DNA from: Prevotellaceae bacterium UBA4372
GTDB taxonomy: Bacteria > Bacteroidota > Bacteroidia > Bacteroidales > Bacteroidaceae
DNA: 64,000 nucleotides
Reading direction: 5' to 3'
NCBI GenBank assembly: GCA_002391275.1
Contig: DGSC01000017.1
Coordinates: forward strand, 1-64,000
The notes under the pieces were generated by a model. It made no database searches. It was not told where the DNA came from and was given only the letters and a program-made list of their open reading frames with translations. The first letter of the stretch is position 1. Every line of letters begins with the position of its first letter. Positions 38,692 through 47,248 of the stretch are shown piece by piece. The position numbers and the translations under genes are program-made.

Positions 38692-39627
38692 TTATTTAAT
38701 GGTTATCAGTTTATACTTCTTGCTGCCTAAGCCTATCTTCTCGGCGTAGTCGACGGTGTGGGTACCATGCCGCGAGCTGATGCGTTCGATGAGCGGACGG
38801 TTGTCATCGCCCGGCTTGCCGTCGTGGTTGAACACCTTGTCCAGACATGCCTGATCGAGCGCCACAGGATCGGTAGAGGCCAAGATGCCCATATCCTTCA
38901 GCATAGGTTTGGCCGGATGACCATCGCAGTCGCAGTCGACACTCATGTTGTTCATCACATTAATATATATTATATTCTGCCCATGACCGAAATACTCATG
39001 CACGGCCTGAGCCGCGGCGGCCATCGACTCGAGAAAAGCGTCCTGCTTGGCGGTTATCCAATGGTCGGAGCTTTCGCCGGCTGAGTGTATGTACCATTTC
39101 CCGGCCGTGGATGCTACGCCTATGCTGGCATTCTTCAGCACGCCCCCGTAGCCGCCCATCGTATGCCCCTTGAAATGGGCCAGATTTATCATGAAATCGT
39201 AGTTTCCCAGATGGTCGCCGACGATGTCGTACTTGATATGCTTGCGATCTTTCACCGGAATGCGCATCTGCCCATACTCATCCATAATATCCACGGCAAA
39301 CAGGCTGTCGAAGCCATGCTCGTGAATGGTAGCCCAATGTTTCTTTGGGTCCTGCCGGGTGCCTCCATAGGCTGTACAACATTCTACGATGGTGCCGTTC
39401 ACTTCTTCAACAAGGTTGCGGAGAAAAGGTGGACGAAGATAATGTGGATTACCTCCCTCGCCAGTGCTGATCTTCACAGCCACACGCCCTTTGGCCTCAC
39501 GCCCTAACGATTTATATATCTTCACTAAAGATTCCGCAGATATCTCTTCAATGAAGTATACTTTCGACTGTGCATTCACAAGAACAAAGCTCAGCAGTGC
39601 GAGCGATGCTACACAAAAACGTTTCAT
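38692..39627 (-). CDS. DUF362 domain protein, secreted
   Basis: 311 residues. A signal peptide (MKRFCVASLALLSFVLVNAQ) is followed by a DUF362 domain: GRVAVKISTGEGGNPHYLRP, VGDHLGNYDFMINLAHFKGHTMGGYGGVLKNASIG and a Cys-containing VDCDCDGHPAKPMLKDMGILAS. The domain has no settled biochemical role. The CDCDGH Cys pair is seen in other members and may bind a metal or cluster. Its tight coupling to GH105 (9-base gap) and divergent promoter with the lyase suggest a part in handling pectin products. Its own -7 box is at 39662-39669. Confidence 0.83.
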   Translation of the reverse strand: MKRFCVASLALLSFVLVNAQSKVYFIEEISAESLVKIYKSLGREAKGRVAVKISTGEGGNPHYLRPPFLRNLVEEVNGTIVECCTAYGGTRQDPKKHWATIHEHGFDSLFAVDIMDEYGQMRIPVKDRKHIKYDIVGDHLGNYDFMINLAHFKGHTMGGYGGVLKNASIGVASTAGKWYIHSAGESSDHWITAKQDAFLESMAAAAQAVHEYFGHGQNIIYINVMNNMSVDCDCDGHPAKPMLKDMGILASTDPVALDQACLDKVFNHDGKPGDDNRPLIERISSRHGTHTVDYAEKIGLGSKKYKLITIK

Positions 39628-39661
39628 AAGTTTCCGATATTGGTTGATTAGTTCATGGCTG

Positions 39662-39669
39662 CAAATTTA
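39662..39669 (-). promoter_or_regulatory. -7 promoter box for DUF362-GH105 unit
   Basis: TAAATTTG on the minus strand, 35 bases before the DUF362 start. It is back to back with the plus-strand box at 39714-39721. Confidence 0.6.
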
Positions 39670-39713
39670 CGAAAATATCTGGTTTACATGCGCCCTTTTA
39701 TAAATTTTTGTTC

Positions 39714-39721
39714 TACCTTTG
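39714..39721 (+). promoter_or_regulatory. -7 promoter box for the lyase-DUF4861 unit
   Basis: TACCTTTG, 24 bases before the ATG at 39746. It rules out the in-frame TTG at 39719, which lies in the promoter itself. Confidence 0.62.
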
Positions 39722-39745
39722 TCGCATAAACTTCGATTATCTGAT

Positions 39746-42481
39746 ATGAAACACTTAATCGCTCTTATGCTTCTTTGTGCATCAGCAACGGCTGGAGCCG
39801 TAGTGCCTGCACGTCTCCATTGGGTCGGACATGTCCCTGCCGAAGCCAAGCCTGTGAGTTTCGGCATTCCTTTCAACCGAGGTGAAATGAAGGTCAAAGA
39901 TAGCTTCACCCTGACCACAGACAAGGGCGATGTCATCCCGGCCGACTTCTGGCCTACGGCCTACTGGCCCGACGGATCTGTCAAATGGGGTGGTTTCGCG
40001 GCCATAGTGCCTGGCGGCACCGAGAATGTGAACTTCGCGCTAACCGGCAAGAAGGCCGACAAGAAGCAGAAGAAAGGAGCCGCATCCGATGCATTAGCCT
40101 CGGGGAACAGTGCCCAGATGACCATCCAAGAATCTGACGAACAAATCCACGTCGCAGCAGGCAACCTCAATGCTTACGTTTCCAAACACGGGAATGCCAT
40201 CCTGGACAGTCTCGTCTTAGACGGCAGGCGAGTGGCTGGAGCTGCCCGCCTCATTTGCACCCGGCAGAGTGAACCTTACTCGGAGGATGCCCATGAAATC
40301 CATTTCTCCAACTTCGTCTCTCAGGTGGAGAAGGTAGAGGTGGAGCGTGCCGGCGATGTGCGTGCCGTGGTGAAGATCGAAGGTTGCTACATGATTGATA
40401 CAGATAAACTGAAGTCGGAAATCGTCCCCACGTCAGCCGACCTTGGGGCATCTTCCACAAAGTCCAAGTGGCTGCCATTCACCGTCCGCCTATATTTCTA
40501 TGCCGGTTCCGAGCAAGTACGCATGGTGCACACCTTTATATATGACGGCGACCAACACCACGATTTCATCCGCTCGCTGGGCGTCCGCATCGAAGTGCCC
40601 ATGCGCGAGCAGGCCTACAACCGGCACGTCGCTTTCGCCACGCAGGACGGAGGTGTCTGGGCCGAAAGTGTGCAGCCATTGAGTGGCCGTCGTGTGCTTG
40701 CCGATGGCAAGGGTGGCGGCACGATGGTGTCTGGCAGTTTGCCCGCAGGATTCCCTTCCTTCGAGTATGCTCAAGTGGCTGGCCAGCGCATTCCCGAACC
40801 TTCTGCCTTTGATGAGAAAGGGCGTGACCTCTTGCATCATTGGGCAAAATGGAACACCTTCCGGCTCTCCCAACCCAACGACCAAGGCTATAGCATCCGC
40901 AAGCGTGCTCACTCGAACAACCAATGGATAGGAAATCATTCGGGCAGCAGGGCGGCCGGTTATGTTTTCGCTGGTGATGTCAGCGGTGGCCTTGGCGTCA
41001 GCGTCAAGGACTTTTGGGAAAGTTATCCCGCTTCGTTGCAAGTAGACAGCGCCACCCACGACGTAGCCTATCTTACCGCTTACCTCTGGAGCCCGGAGGG
41101 AGGAGCCATGGACCTGCGCCACTATGACAACGTGGCCCACGACCTCAACGCTTCCTACGAAGACGTTCAAGAGGGCATGTCCACGCCCCTTGGCATTGCA
41201 CGCACAAGCACATTGACCTTAATTCCCGAACGTGCCTACCCTGGCAAGAAAGCCGTGGCGCAACGTGCCCTGCAGCAGGCCGAAGATGCACCCCTCGTCT
41301 GCACTCCCGAGTATCTTCACTCGCGTCGGGCATTCGGTATCTGGAGCCTTCCCGACAGCAGCAACGAGCATCGGGCTGCTGTCGAACGGCAGCTCAAGGA
41401 CTACCTCGATTTCTATGTGAAGGCCGTGGACGAGCGTCATTGGTATGGCTTCTGGAACTATGGCGACTTCATGCACCAGTACGACCCCGCACGTCATGAG
41501 TGGAAATACGATGTCGGCGGATTTGCCTGGGACAACACCGAGCTCGGAAGCATTTCATGGCTTTGGTATTCTTTCCTTCGCACCGCAAGGCCCGACGTCT
41601 GGCGTATGGCCGAGGCCATGACTCGCCACTGCATGGAAGTGGATGTCTATCATATCGGTCCTTATGCAGGACTTGGTTCGCGCCACAATGTCAGCCATTG
41701 GGGATGCGGCGCCAAGGAAGCCCGAATCTCCCAAGCTGCCTGGAACCGTTTCTACTACTACCTGACCACTGACGAGAGAACGGGCGACCTCATGACAGCC
41801 ACCAAGGATGCCGACCAGATGCTTTATACGATAGATCCTATGCGCCTGGCTTTGCCCAGGGAGAAATATCCATGCACGGCTCCTGCCCGTCTGCGTATCG
41901 GACCCGACTGGGTGGCCTACGCAGGCAATTGGATGACCGAATACGAACGAACGCTCAACCCTGTCTATCGAAAGAAAATCGAAGCTGGAATGAAAAGCAT
42001 TGCCTCGCTGCCTCACGGCATGTTCACAGGTCCTGGGGTGCTTGGCTACGACCCTGCCACGGGTATTCTCAGCTATGAAGGCGACACTTCAATAGTCAGC
42101 ACCAATCATCTGAAACTCATAATGGGAGGATTCGAGCTGCTGAACGAGATGATGGAGCTGGTGCCCAACAAAAAGTTTGCCGCCTGCTATCTCGACCACA
42201 ATGCTCGCTATCATAAGGTTACGAAAAACCGTTTCCGCATTAGCCGCTTGAAAGGTTATGCTGCGGCCTTGACAGGAGACAGCAACTTAGCTGCCGAGAC
42301 ATGGAAGGACATGTGGCACTACAGCGGACCGGAACAGCACTACCGCTTTGATCCGCACAAGCTGTTGCCGCCAGAGGTGCCGCAACCGCTCACCGAGAGC
42401 GTTGAAACTTCCACAAACGACTGCGCCCTCTGGAGCCTCGATGCCATTTATCTGATGGAAGTGATTCCGCAGGAAAAATAA
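39746..42481 (+). CDS. PcRGLX/YetA-like protein (exo-rhamnogalacturonan lyase family)
   Basis: 911 residues from the ATG at 39746, giving signal peptide MKHLIALMLLCASATAGAVV. The sequence has the three-part layout of PcRGLX (PL26)/YetA proteins: an N-terminal RIFT-like barrel (VSFGIPFNRGEMKVKDSF; DFWPTAYWPDGSVKWGGFA), a central beta-sandwich (VRLYFYAGSEQVRMVHTFIYD), and a C-terminal alpha/alpha toroid (HWYGFWNYGDFMHQYDP; GGFAWDNTELGSISWLWYSFLR). Family members cleave rhamnogalacturonan I from the chain end by beta-elimination. The gene faces GH105 and DUF362 and is followed 46 bases later by DUF4861. The activity here is inferred from the family. Confidence 0.8.
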   Translation: MKHLIALMLLCASATAGAVVPARLHWVGHVPAEAKPVSFGIPFNRGEMKVKDSFTLTTDKGDVIPADFWPTAYWPDGSVKWGGFAAIVPGGTENVNFALTGKKADKKQKKGAASDALASGNSAQMTIQESDEQIHVAAGNLNAYVSKHGNAILDSLVLDGRRVAGAARLICTRQSEPYSEDAHEIHFSNFVSQVEKVEVERAGDVRAVVKIEGCYMIDTDKLKSEIVPTSADLGASSTKSKWLPFTVRLYFYAGSEQVRMVHTFIYDGDQHHDFIRSLGVRIEVPMREQAYNRHVAFATQDGGVWAESVQPLSGRRVLADGKGGGTMVSGSLPAGFPSFEYAQVAGQRIPEPSAFDEKGRDLLHHWAKWNTFRLSQPNDQGYSIRKRAHSNNQWIGNHSGSRAAGYVFAGDVSGGLGVSVKDFWESYPASLQVDSATHDVAYLTAYLWSPEGGAMDLRHYDNVAHDLNASYEDVQEGMSTPLGIARTSTLTLIPERAYPGKKAVAQRALQQAEDAPLVCTPEYLHSRRAFGIWSLPDSSNEHRAAVERQLKDYLDFYVKAVDERHWYGFWNYGDFMHQYDPARHEWKYDVGGFAWDNTELGSISWLWYSFLRTARPDVWRMAEAMTRHCMEVDVYHIGPYAGLGSRHNVSHWGCGAKEARISQAAWNRFYYYLTTDERTGDLMTATKDADQMLYTIDPMRLALPREKYPCTAPARLRIGPDWVAYAGNWMTEYERTLNPVYRKKIEAGMKSIASLPHGMFTGPGVLGYDPATGILSYEGDTSIVSTNHLKLIMGGFELLNEMMELVPNKKFAACYLDHNARYHKVTKNRFRISRLKGYAAALTGDSNLAAETWKDMWHYSGPEQHYRFDPHKLLPPEVPQPLTESVETSTNDCALWSLDAIYLMEVIPQEK

Positions 42482-42527
42482 GGAAGTGAAAAGTGAATAA
42501 TGAACAACGAACAGAGAAAAACGAAAT

Positions 42528-43790
42528 ATGAGATACCAAAGTAAGCTATTCTATTTTGTAGCCTCAATTCTTTTGGGCAGCTCAATGGCGGCTAATGGCC
42601 AGACGTTGACGGTCAAAGTCAGCAATCCATCCAACGAAGAGCGACATGATGTGCCCGTTGTTGTCGACCTGAAGAAGGCACTTGGCAAGAAATCAGCCGC
42701 AGTACTGTCGGCTGAGGTCTTCCAAACACATTCCAACAAGAAACGTTCCGACAATAGCCAGGCATTACCTTGCCAGCTCGACGACCTCAACGGCGACCTT
42801 GCACCCGATGAGTTGGCTTTCGTGGCCGACATCCCGGCCAAAACCTCTTGCACCTTTCGCGTAATATGCTCGACTGTTGCACCGAAGAGGTCATACCCCC
42901 CTCGTACGGCCGCTTTCATGAAGGTATGGGACAGAAAATATCGCTATCCCTACATTAATAGTATTGAATACCAAGGTCGCAACGAGCCTCTTGCCACGTA
43001 CGATGCCATCTACGGCCATGGGGCTCAATGGGAGAGCGAACTCGTGGGCTTCCGTGTGTATATGGATCATCGGCAGAGCATCGACATCTATGGCAAACCC
43101 TACCCTCAGCTGGTGCTCGATAAGACCAACTTCTACAGCACTCGCGATGACATGGCAGAGGGACGAGGCTGCGATATCCTGTTTGCCGGGCCAAGTGTTG
43201 GCGCTGGTTCGTTCCGTGGCTATCTCTCAGGCGAGCCGACGTATGTGGACAAAGTTGAGGCCCGTGGCCAGCGCGTTGTCAGCTCTGGTCCTGTACGTGC
43301 CATCGTAGAAGTGTGGGACAGGAATTGGGATTACAACGGAAAGACCATCCAAATGCGGCAACGCTACACCATCTATGCCGGTCATCGCGATGTAGAAGTG
43401 GCTGTAGACCTCGTTGGAAAAGGGGTCGAGGCCGAACGTTTCTGCACGGGTGTCCAGAAGATTGAGATGAACAATGAGGGCTTCATGTCGCCTAATTCCG
43501 GGCTCGTGGGTTCATGGGGAAAGAACATCCCTGACAAGGCCGCTGAAGATCTTGTAGAAGGCGTAGGGCTGGGAGTGTTTGTCGGTCGCGAGTTCCTCGA
43601 CTCGAAGCGTGAAGACAAATACAATTACCTCACCATTCTCAAGCCTCGCGACGGCCATATTCGTTACCACCTCGCTATTTGCGCACTGATGGAGCGCGAT
43701 GGTTTCAAGTCATCGGCCCAATGGTTTGCGTGGCTGCGCCAATGGCAGGAACAGCTCGAAAAGCCCTGTGTCGTCAAGGTGAGGAAATGA
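42528..43790 (+). CDS. DUF4861 domain protein, secreted
   Basis: 420 residues. A signal peptide (about 1-24, ending AANGQ) precedes a short Ig-like N-domain (TVKVSNPSNEERHDVPVVVDL) and a DUF4861 domain (YGHGAQWESELVGFRVYMDHRQSIDIYGK; DMAEGRGCDILFAGPSVGAGSFRG). Members often neighbour uronate-acting hydrolases and lyases, but no activity is established. It is co-transcribed with the lyase and ends at a two-way terminator. A role as an accessory lyase or hydrolase on pectin fragments is a guess from context. Confidence 0.82.
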   Translation: MRYQSKLFYFVASILLGSSMAANGQTLTVKVSNPSNEERHDVPVVVDLKKALGKKSAAVLSAEVFQTHSNKKRSDNSQALPCQLDDLNGDLAPDELAFVADIPAKTSCTFRVICSTVAPKRSYPPRTAAFMKVWDRKYRYPYINSIEYQGRNEPLATYDAIYGHGAQWESELVGFRVYMDHRQSIDIYGKPYPQLVLDKTNFYSTRDDMAEGRGCDILFAGPSVGAGSFRGYLSGEPTYVDKVEARGQRVVSSGPVRAIVEVWDRNWDYNGKTIQMRQRYTIYAGHRDVEVAVDLVGKGVEAERFCTGVQKIEMNNEGFMSPNSGLVGSWGKNIPDKAAEDLVEGVGLGVFVGREFLDSKREDKYNYLTILKPRDGHIRYHLAICALMERDGFKSSAQWFAWLRQWQEQLEKPCVVKVRK

Positions 43791-43862
43791 GAAATCAAGT
43801 GTGAAGAAGTAAGGAATGACAAGTTATTCCTGAGAGTTGTAAAGAAATAGCGAATAAAAAAC

Positions 43863-43906
43863 AAAAAGCCGCAGGCTACATCCATTAACGTAGCCTGCGG
43901 CTTTTT
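43863..43906. terminator. Two-way intrinsic terminator
   Basis: A perfect 17-bp stem, 43863-43879 with 43890-43906; outer A5/T5 tracts let it stop both the DUF4861 (+) and the outer-membrane protein (-) transcripts. Confidence 0.9.
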
Positions 43907-43923
43907 TGTTTCCTTTAGCCCTC

Positions 43924-44448
43924 TTAGAACCGATAGCCTACGCCCACGAGCAGGTTAACCCGGTCAAAGTCGTTGGTGTAGGTGTACTTCATCTCTGCAT
44001 TGACGTAGAGATTCTCTTCGACATCATACTGTATGCCAGCGCCCATGTTAAGTCCCACGCGCATTTTGTCGCTATAGTCCACAGGACTTTGGTCTTTGAA
44101 TTCTTTCGAATAGGTATAGTGGCGGTGTAAAGCCTGAACACCGAGGATAGGATATATCCAGAGTCCGGTGTCCTTCATGGGAATGAGGTAGTGGAAGTTG
44201 AAGTTGACGTCCCAGTCGATGCGCTCTTTTGCTTTGAAATAGTAGCCAAAGGAAGCTTCCATGCGGAAACGGGAAGTAGCATAGAACTGTACTTTAGGTT
44301 GTACGCCGAGGTGTACATTATCACCCCAAGTAGTAGGAATGTTGATACCAAGAGCCCAGTCTCCGCCTTCGGGTTCGTCGTATTTCTGAGCATAAGCAGC
44401 CGTAGAAAGCAGTACGAGACAGAGGGGTAAGAGAAGTTTTTTGATCAT
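43924..44448 (-). CDS. Outer-membrane beta-barrel protein (DUF3575-like)
   Basis: 174 residues from the ATG at 44448, which begins the signal peptide MIKKLLLPLCLVLLSTAAYAQ; an upstream in-frame start adds 21 non-signal residues. The mature part is a small beta-barrel with alternating strands (FRMEASFGYYFKAKERIDWDVN; GLWIYPILGVQALHRHY; LYVNAEMKYTYTNDFDRVNLLVGVGYRF), ending in the aromatic F typical of outer-membrane barrels. No ligand is known. Divergent from tatA, with promoter box at 44491-44498. Confidence 0.8.
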   Translation of the reverse strand: MIKKLLLPLCLVLLSTAAYAQKYDEPEGGDWALGINIPTTWGDNVHLGVQPKVQFYATSRFRMEASFGYYFKAKERIDWDVNFNFHYLIPMKDTGLWIYPILGVQALHRHYTYSKEFKDQSPVDYSDKMRVGLNMGAGIQYDVEENLYVNAEMKYTYTNDFDRVNLLVGVGYRF

Positions 44449-44490
44449 AACAGTTGAATTTATTAAGTTTAAATTAACAATTTTCACGTG

Positions 44491-44498
44491 CAAATATA
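44491..44498 (-). promoter_or_regulatory. -7 promoter box for the outer-membrane barrel gene
   Basis: TATATTTG on the minus strand, 43 bases before the ATG at 44448. It supports that start over the longer in-frame one. Confidence 0.58.
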
Positions 44499-44562
44499 TG
44501 TAATTATTCAAGTCGCAGATAATATTTTGTCTAAAAAATCTACAAAAATGGTGATTTCTTTT

Positions 44563-44570
44563 TATTTTTG
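44563..44570 (+). promoter_or_regulatory. -7 promoter box for the tat unit
   Basis: TATTTTTG, 42 bases before the tatA ATG. It should drive tatA, tatC and the two redox genes. Confidence 0.55.
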
Positions 44571-44611
44571 CGCCATAAATAGTTCATATATTTTATTAAA
44601 GTCTATTCGTT

Positions 44612-44785
44612 ATGAATTTTGGAACTCCCGAATTATTACTCATAGCCCTTGTAGTGTTGCTGCTGTTTGGCGGCAAGAAGATCCCCGAACTGATGAAAGG
44701 TCTTGGGCGCGGTGTCAAGAGCTTTAAGGATGGCATGAACGGCGCAACGGACACAGAGACGTCCGACAAAAAGGAAGCGGAATGA
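44612..44785 (+). CDS. tatA: Twin-arginine translocase subunit TatA
   Basis: 57 residues read directly from the sequence. The N-terminal helix [31 protein letters not shown] carries the Tat family FGxxKIPEL hinge, followed by an amphipathic helix ([11 protein letters not shown]) and a short acidic tail. It forms the protein-conducting assembly of the Tat pathway. Its stop overlaps the tatC start (ATGA), so translation is coupled. No TatB is present, as is common in Bacteroidetes. Confidence 0.95.
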   Translation: MNFGTPELLLIALVVLLLFGGKKIPELMKGLGRGVKSFKDGMNGATDTETSDKKEAE

Positions 44786-45534
44786 GCTCAGCAGCCGAGC
44801 AGATGAGTTTTTGGGAACACTTGGATGTGCTGAGGTCCAGTATCATCCGTGTTCTTTTGGCCGCCGTAATCATGGGCATCGCAGCGTTCTTTTTCAAGGA
44901 TGAGCTGTTCGATATCGTGTTGTGGCCCCGCTCGTCGGACTTCCCTACCTACCGACTCCTGCACACTGAGCCGTTTGCGGTGAAACTGATCAATACGCAA
45001 CTCACCGAACAGTTCATGATTCACATGAAAGTGGCCCTCGTTGCCGGTGTGCTTGTGGCTTCGCCTTATATCATTTATGTCCTGTTCAGGTTTGTCCAAC
45101 CCGCGCTCTACGAGGAGGAACAGCGTATGTCATTACGCCTCATCTCCTCGGCCTACACCATGTTTATCCTGGGCGTTTTGCTCAATTACCTGCTCATTTT
45201 TCCCCTCACGCTTCGTTTCCTGGCCACCTACAGCGTCAGTGCGGACGTCGAGACCCTGCTAACGCTGTCCAGCTATGTCGACACGTTATTGATGATGTCC
45301 ATCGTCTTCGGCATCGTGTTCGAGATTCCCGTCGTGGCATGGCTGCTTGCCCGTTTTGGATTGCTCAAGGCCCAATGGATGAGCGAGTACAGGCGTCATG
45401 CCATAGTGGCAATACTTATCGTTGCAGCCATCATCACGCCCACCTCTGATGTCATGACCTTGCTCATCGTCTCGCTGCCCATCTGGCTGCTTTACGAAGC
45501 CAGTATATGGATTGTAAAACTTACCACAGAATAA
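44782..45534 (+). CDS. tatC: Twin-arginine translocase subunit TatC
   Basis: 250 residues with six membrane helices. TatC signatures are present: [18 protein letters not shown] at the N-terminus, and a C-terminal half with [19 protein letters not shown] and the [36 protein letters not shown] block. It recognises the twin-arginine signal. Overlaps tatA and is followed 19 bases later by a cargo candidate. Confidence 0.96.
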   Translation: MSSAAEQMSFWEHLDVLRSSIIRVLLAAVIMGIAAFFFKDELFDIVLWPRSSDFPTYRLLHTEPFAVKLINTQLTEQFMIHMKVALVAGVLVASPYIIYVLFRFVQPALYEEEQRMSLRLISSAYTMFILGVLLNYLLIFPLTLRFLATYSVSADVETLLTLSSYVDTLLMMSIVFGIVFEIPVVAWLLARFGLLKAQWMSEYRRHAIVAILIVAAIITPTSDVMTLLIVSLPIWLLYEASIWIVKLTTE

Positions 45535-45553
45535 TTTTTAATTACGACCTACG

Positions 45554-47074
45554 ATGTTACGCAAAACAAGAATTGTACTTGCCACCGCATGTCTGCTTCT
45601 CATCACATGGCTTTTCGTTGATTTCACCGGTACTGCTCACCACTATGTGGGCTGGCTTGCCAAGATTCAGTTCTTGCCAGCGTTGCTTTCCCTGCATGTG
45701 CTCATCGTGGTGGCGCTGGTTGCGCTCACGCTTATCTTCGGACGCATCTACTGTTCTGTAGTCTGTCCGCTGGGCATTCTTCAAGATCTGCTGGCCCATC
45801 TGCGCCCCAACAAAAACAAAAAGCTCGGACGCTACAGCTATTCACCTGAGCTACGTTGGCTGCGCTACCCTGTCTTTGTGCTATTTATCATTGCGCTTGT
45901 GGCTGGCGTTGGTTCATTCGTAGCCTTGCTTGCGCCCTACAGCAGTTACGGGCGTATCGCAGCCAACCTCTTCGCTCCTATCTACGATTGGGGCAACAAT
46001 ATTCTTGCGGACATAGCCGCCAAGCATGAGAGCTACGCCTTCTACCATGTCGACATCTGGGTGCGCAGCCTACCTACCCTGCTCATTGCCGCTGGCACGT
46101 TGTTGACTCTGACCGTACTGGCATGGATAGGAGGACGAACCTATTGCAACACTATCTGTCCCGTGGGAACGGCTTTGAGCTTCCTCTCCCGTTTCTCTTT
46201 CCTGAAGATTAACTTCGACACCGAGAAGTGCCGCAACTGCAGCGCCTGTGCCAAGGCATGCAAAGCATCATGTATCGACTACAAGAACCATACCGTCGAC
46301 TATTCACGCTGCGTAGTCTGTGGCAATTGCATCGCAAGCTGTAAGTTCGATGCGCTCAAGTACGACCACCCACAACTCCACAGGAAGGCCTCCGTCAGCC
46401 AGGAACCTGATGGGAAACGCCCTATCTTGAATGAAGAGGGAACTTCGCGTCGCGCTTTCCTTATCGGTGCAGGCATCGCCACAGCCTCGGCCGTATTGGC
46501 ACAAGAGAAGAAGGTGCTGAAAACAGACGGCGGACTGGCAGAGATCGAGGACAAGGTAGCCCCTAAACGCACTACACCCATTACTCCTCCAGGTGCCCTG
46601 TCGGCACGTCATTTCTCACAGCACTGCACAGGCTGTCAGCTCTGCGTAGCCCAATGCCCCAACAGCGTGCTCCGTCCCAGCACGGGGCTCCTTACGATGA
46701 TGCAACCCACGATGTCGTACGAACGCGGCTACTGCCGTCCCGAGTGCAACCGTTGCTCGGAGGTATGCCCCACGGGGGCTATACGTCCCATTGCCAAGGA
46801 GGAGAAGTCCAGCACACAGATAGGTCATGCCGTTTGGATAAAGAAAAACTGCGTGGTTCTTACTGATGGCGTCGAATGTGGCAACTGTGCGCGCCACTGT
46901 CCTACGGGAGCCATACAGATGGTGCCGCTCCATCCCGGCGACGAGACCGGAGCCTACATCCCGGCCGTAAACGAAAGCAAGTGCATCGGCTGTGGAGCTT
47001 GTGAGAATCTCTGTCCTGCAAGGCCATTCTCGGCCATCTACGTTGAGGGTCACGAGGTACACAACACGATATAA
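45554..47074 (+). CDS. NapH-NapG-like fused iron-sulfur membrane protein with internal Tat motif
   Basis: 506 residues in two halves. Residues 1-215 hold about five membrane helices and the NapH/CcoG motifs GRIYCSVVCPLG (64-74) and GGRTYCNTICPVG (193-205). Residues 226-263 form a 2x[4Fe-4S] ferredoxin domain. At 298-317 comes SRRAFLIGAGIATASAVLAQ, a twin-arginine motif plus hydrophobic stretch inside the chain. Residues 358-490 hold four more Cys clusters (CTGCQLC, CRPECNRCSEVCP, CGNCARHCP, CIGCGACENLCP) as in NapG. It probably passes electrons across the membrane, with the last domain exported by Tat. Co-transcribed with tatAC and the following aldo/keto reductase. Confidence 0.85.
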   Translation: MLRKTRIVLATACLLLITWLFVDFTGTAHHYVGWLAKIQFLPALLSLHVLIVVALVALTLIFGRIYCSVVCPLGILQDLLAHLRPNKNKKLGRYSYSPELRWLRYPVFVLFIIALVAGVGSFVALLAPYSSYGRIAANLFAPIYDWGNNILADIAAKHESYAFYHVDIWVRSLPTLLIAAGTLLTLTVLAWIGGRTYCNTICPVGTALSFLSRFSFLKINFDTEKCRNCSACAKACKASCIDYKNHTVDYSRCVVCGNCIASCKFDALKYDHPQLHRKASVSQEPDGKRPILNEEGTSRRAFLIGAGIATASAVLAQEKKVLKTDGGLAEIEDKVAPKRTTPITPPGALSARHFSQHCTGCQLCVAQCPNSVLRPSTGLLTMMQPTMSYERGYCRPECNRCSEVCPTGAIRPIAKEEKSSTQIGHAVWIKKNCVVLTDGVECGNCARHCPTGAIQMVPLHPGDETGAYIPAVNESKCIGCGACENLCPARPFSAIYVEGHEVHNTI

Positions 47075-47109
47075 CGTTCATCACCCTACAACCTCGCAAC
47101 CCAAGAAAT

Positions 47110-47234
47110 CCCCACCGTCCCGTATGTTGCCGTTGTACGGCAGCCCCACATCAAAGGACCCACAACCAAAGAACATAGGAAGCACAACCAAAGTTCCCCC
47201 CACCGTCCCGTTTGTTGCCGTTGTACGGCAACCC
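47110..47234 (+). repeat. Two 37-base direct repeats inside the tat operon
   Basis: 47110-47146 and 47198-47234 differ at two positions. Each contains the 7-bp hairpin TTGCCGT/ACGGCAA (one arm base altered in copy 1). They occupy the 174-base gap between the iron-sulfur protein and the aldo/keto reductase. A role in mRNA folding or processing is possible but not shown. Confidence 0.85.
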
Positions 47235-47248
47235 AAAAACATCCTCTT

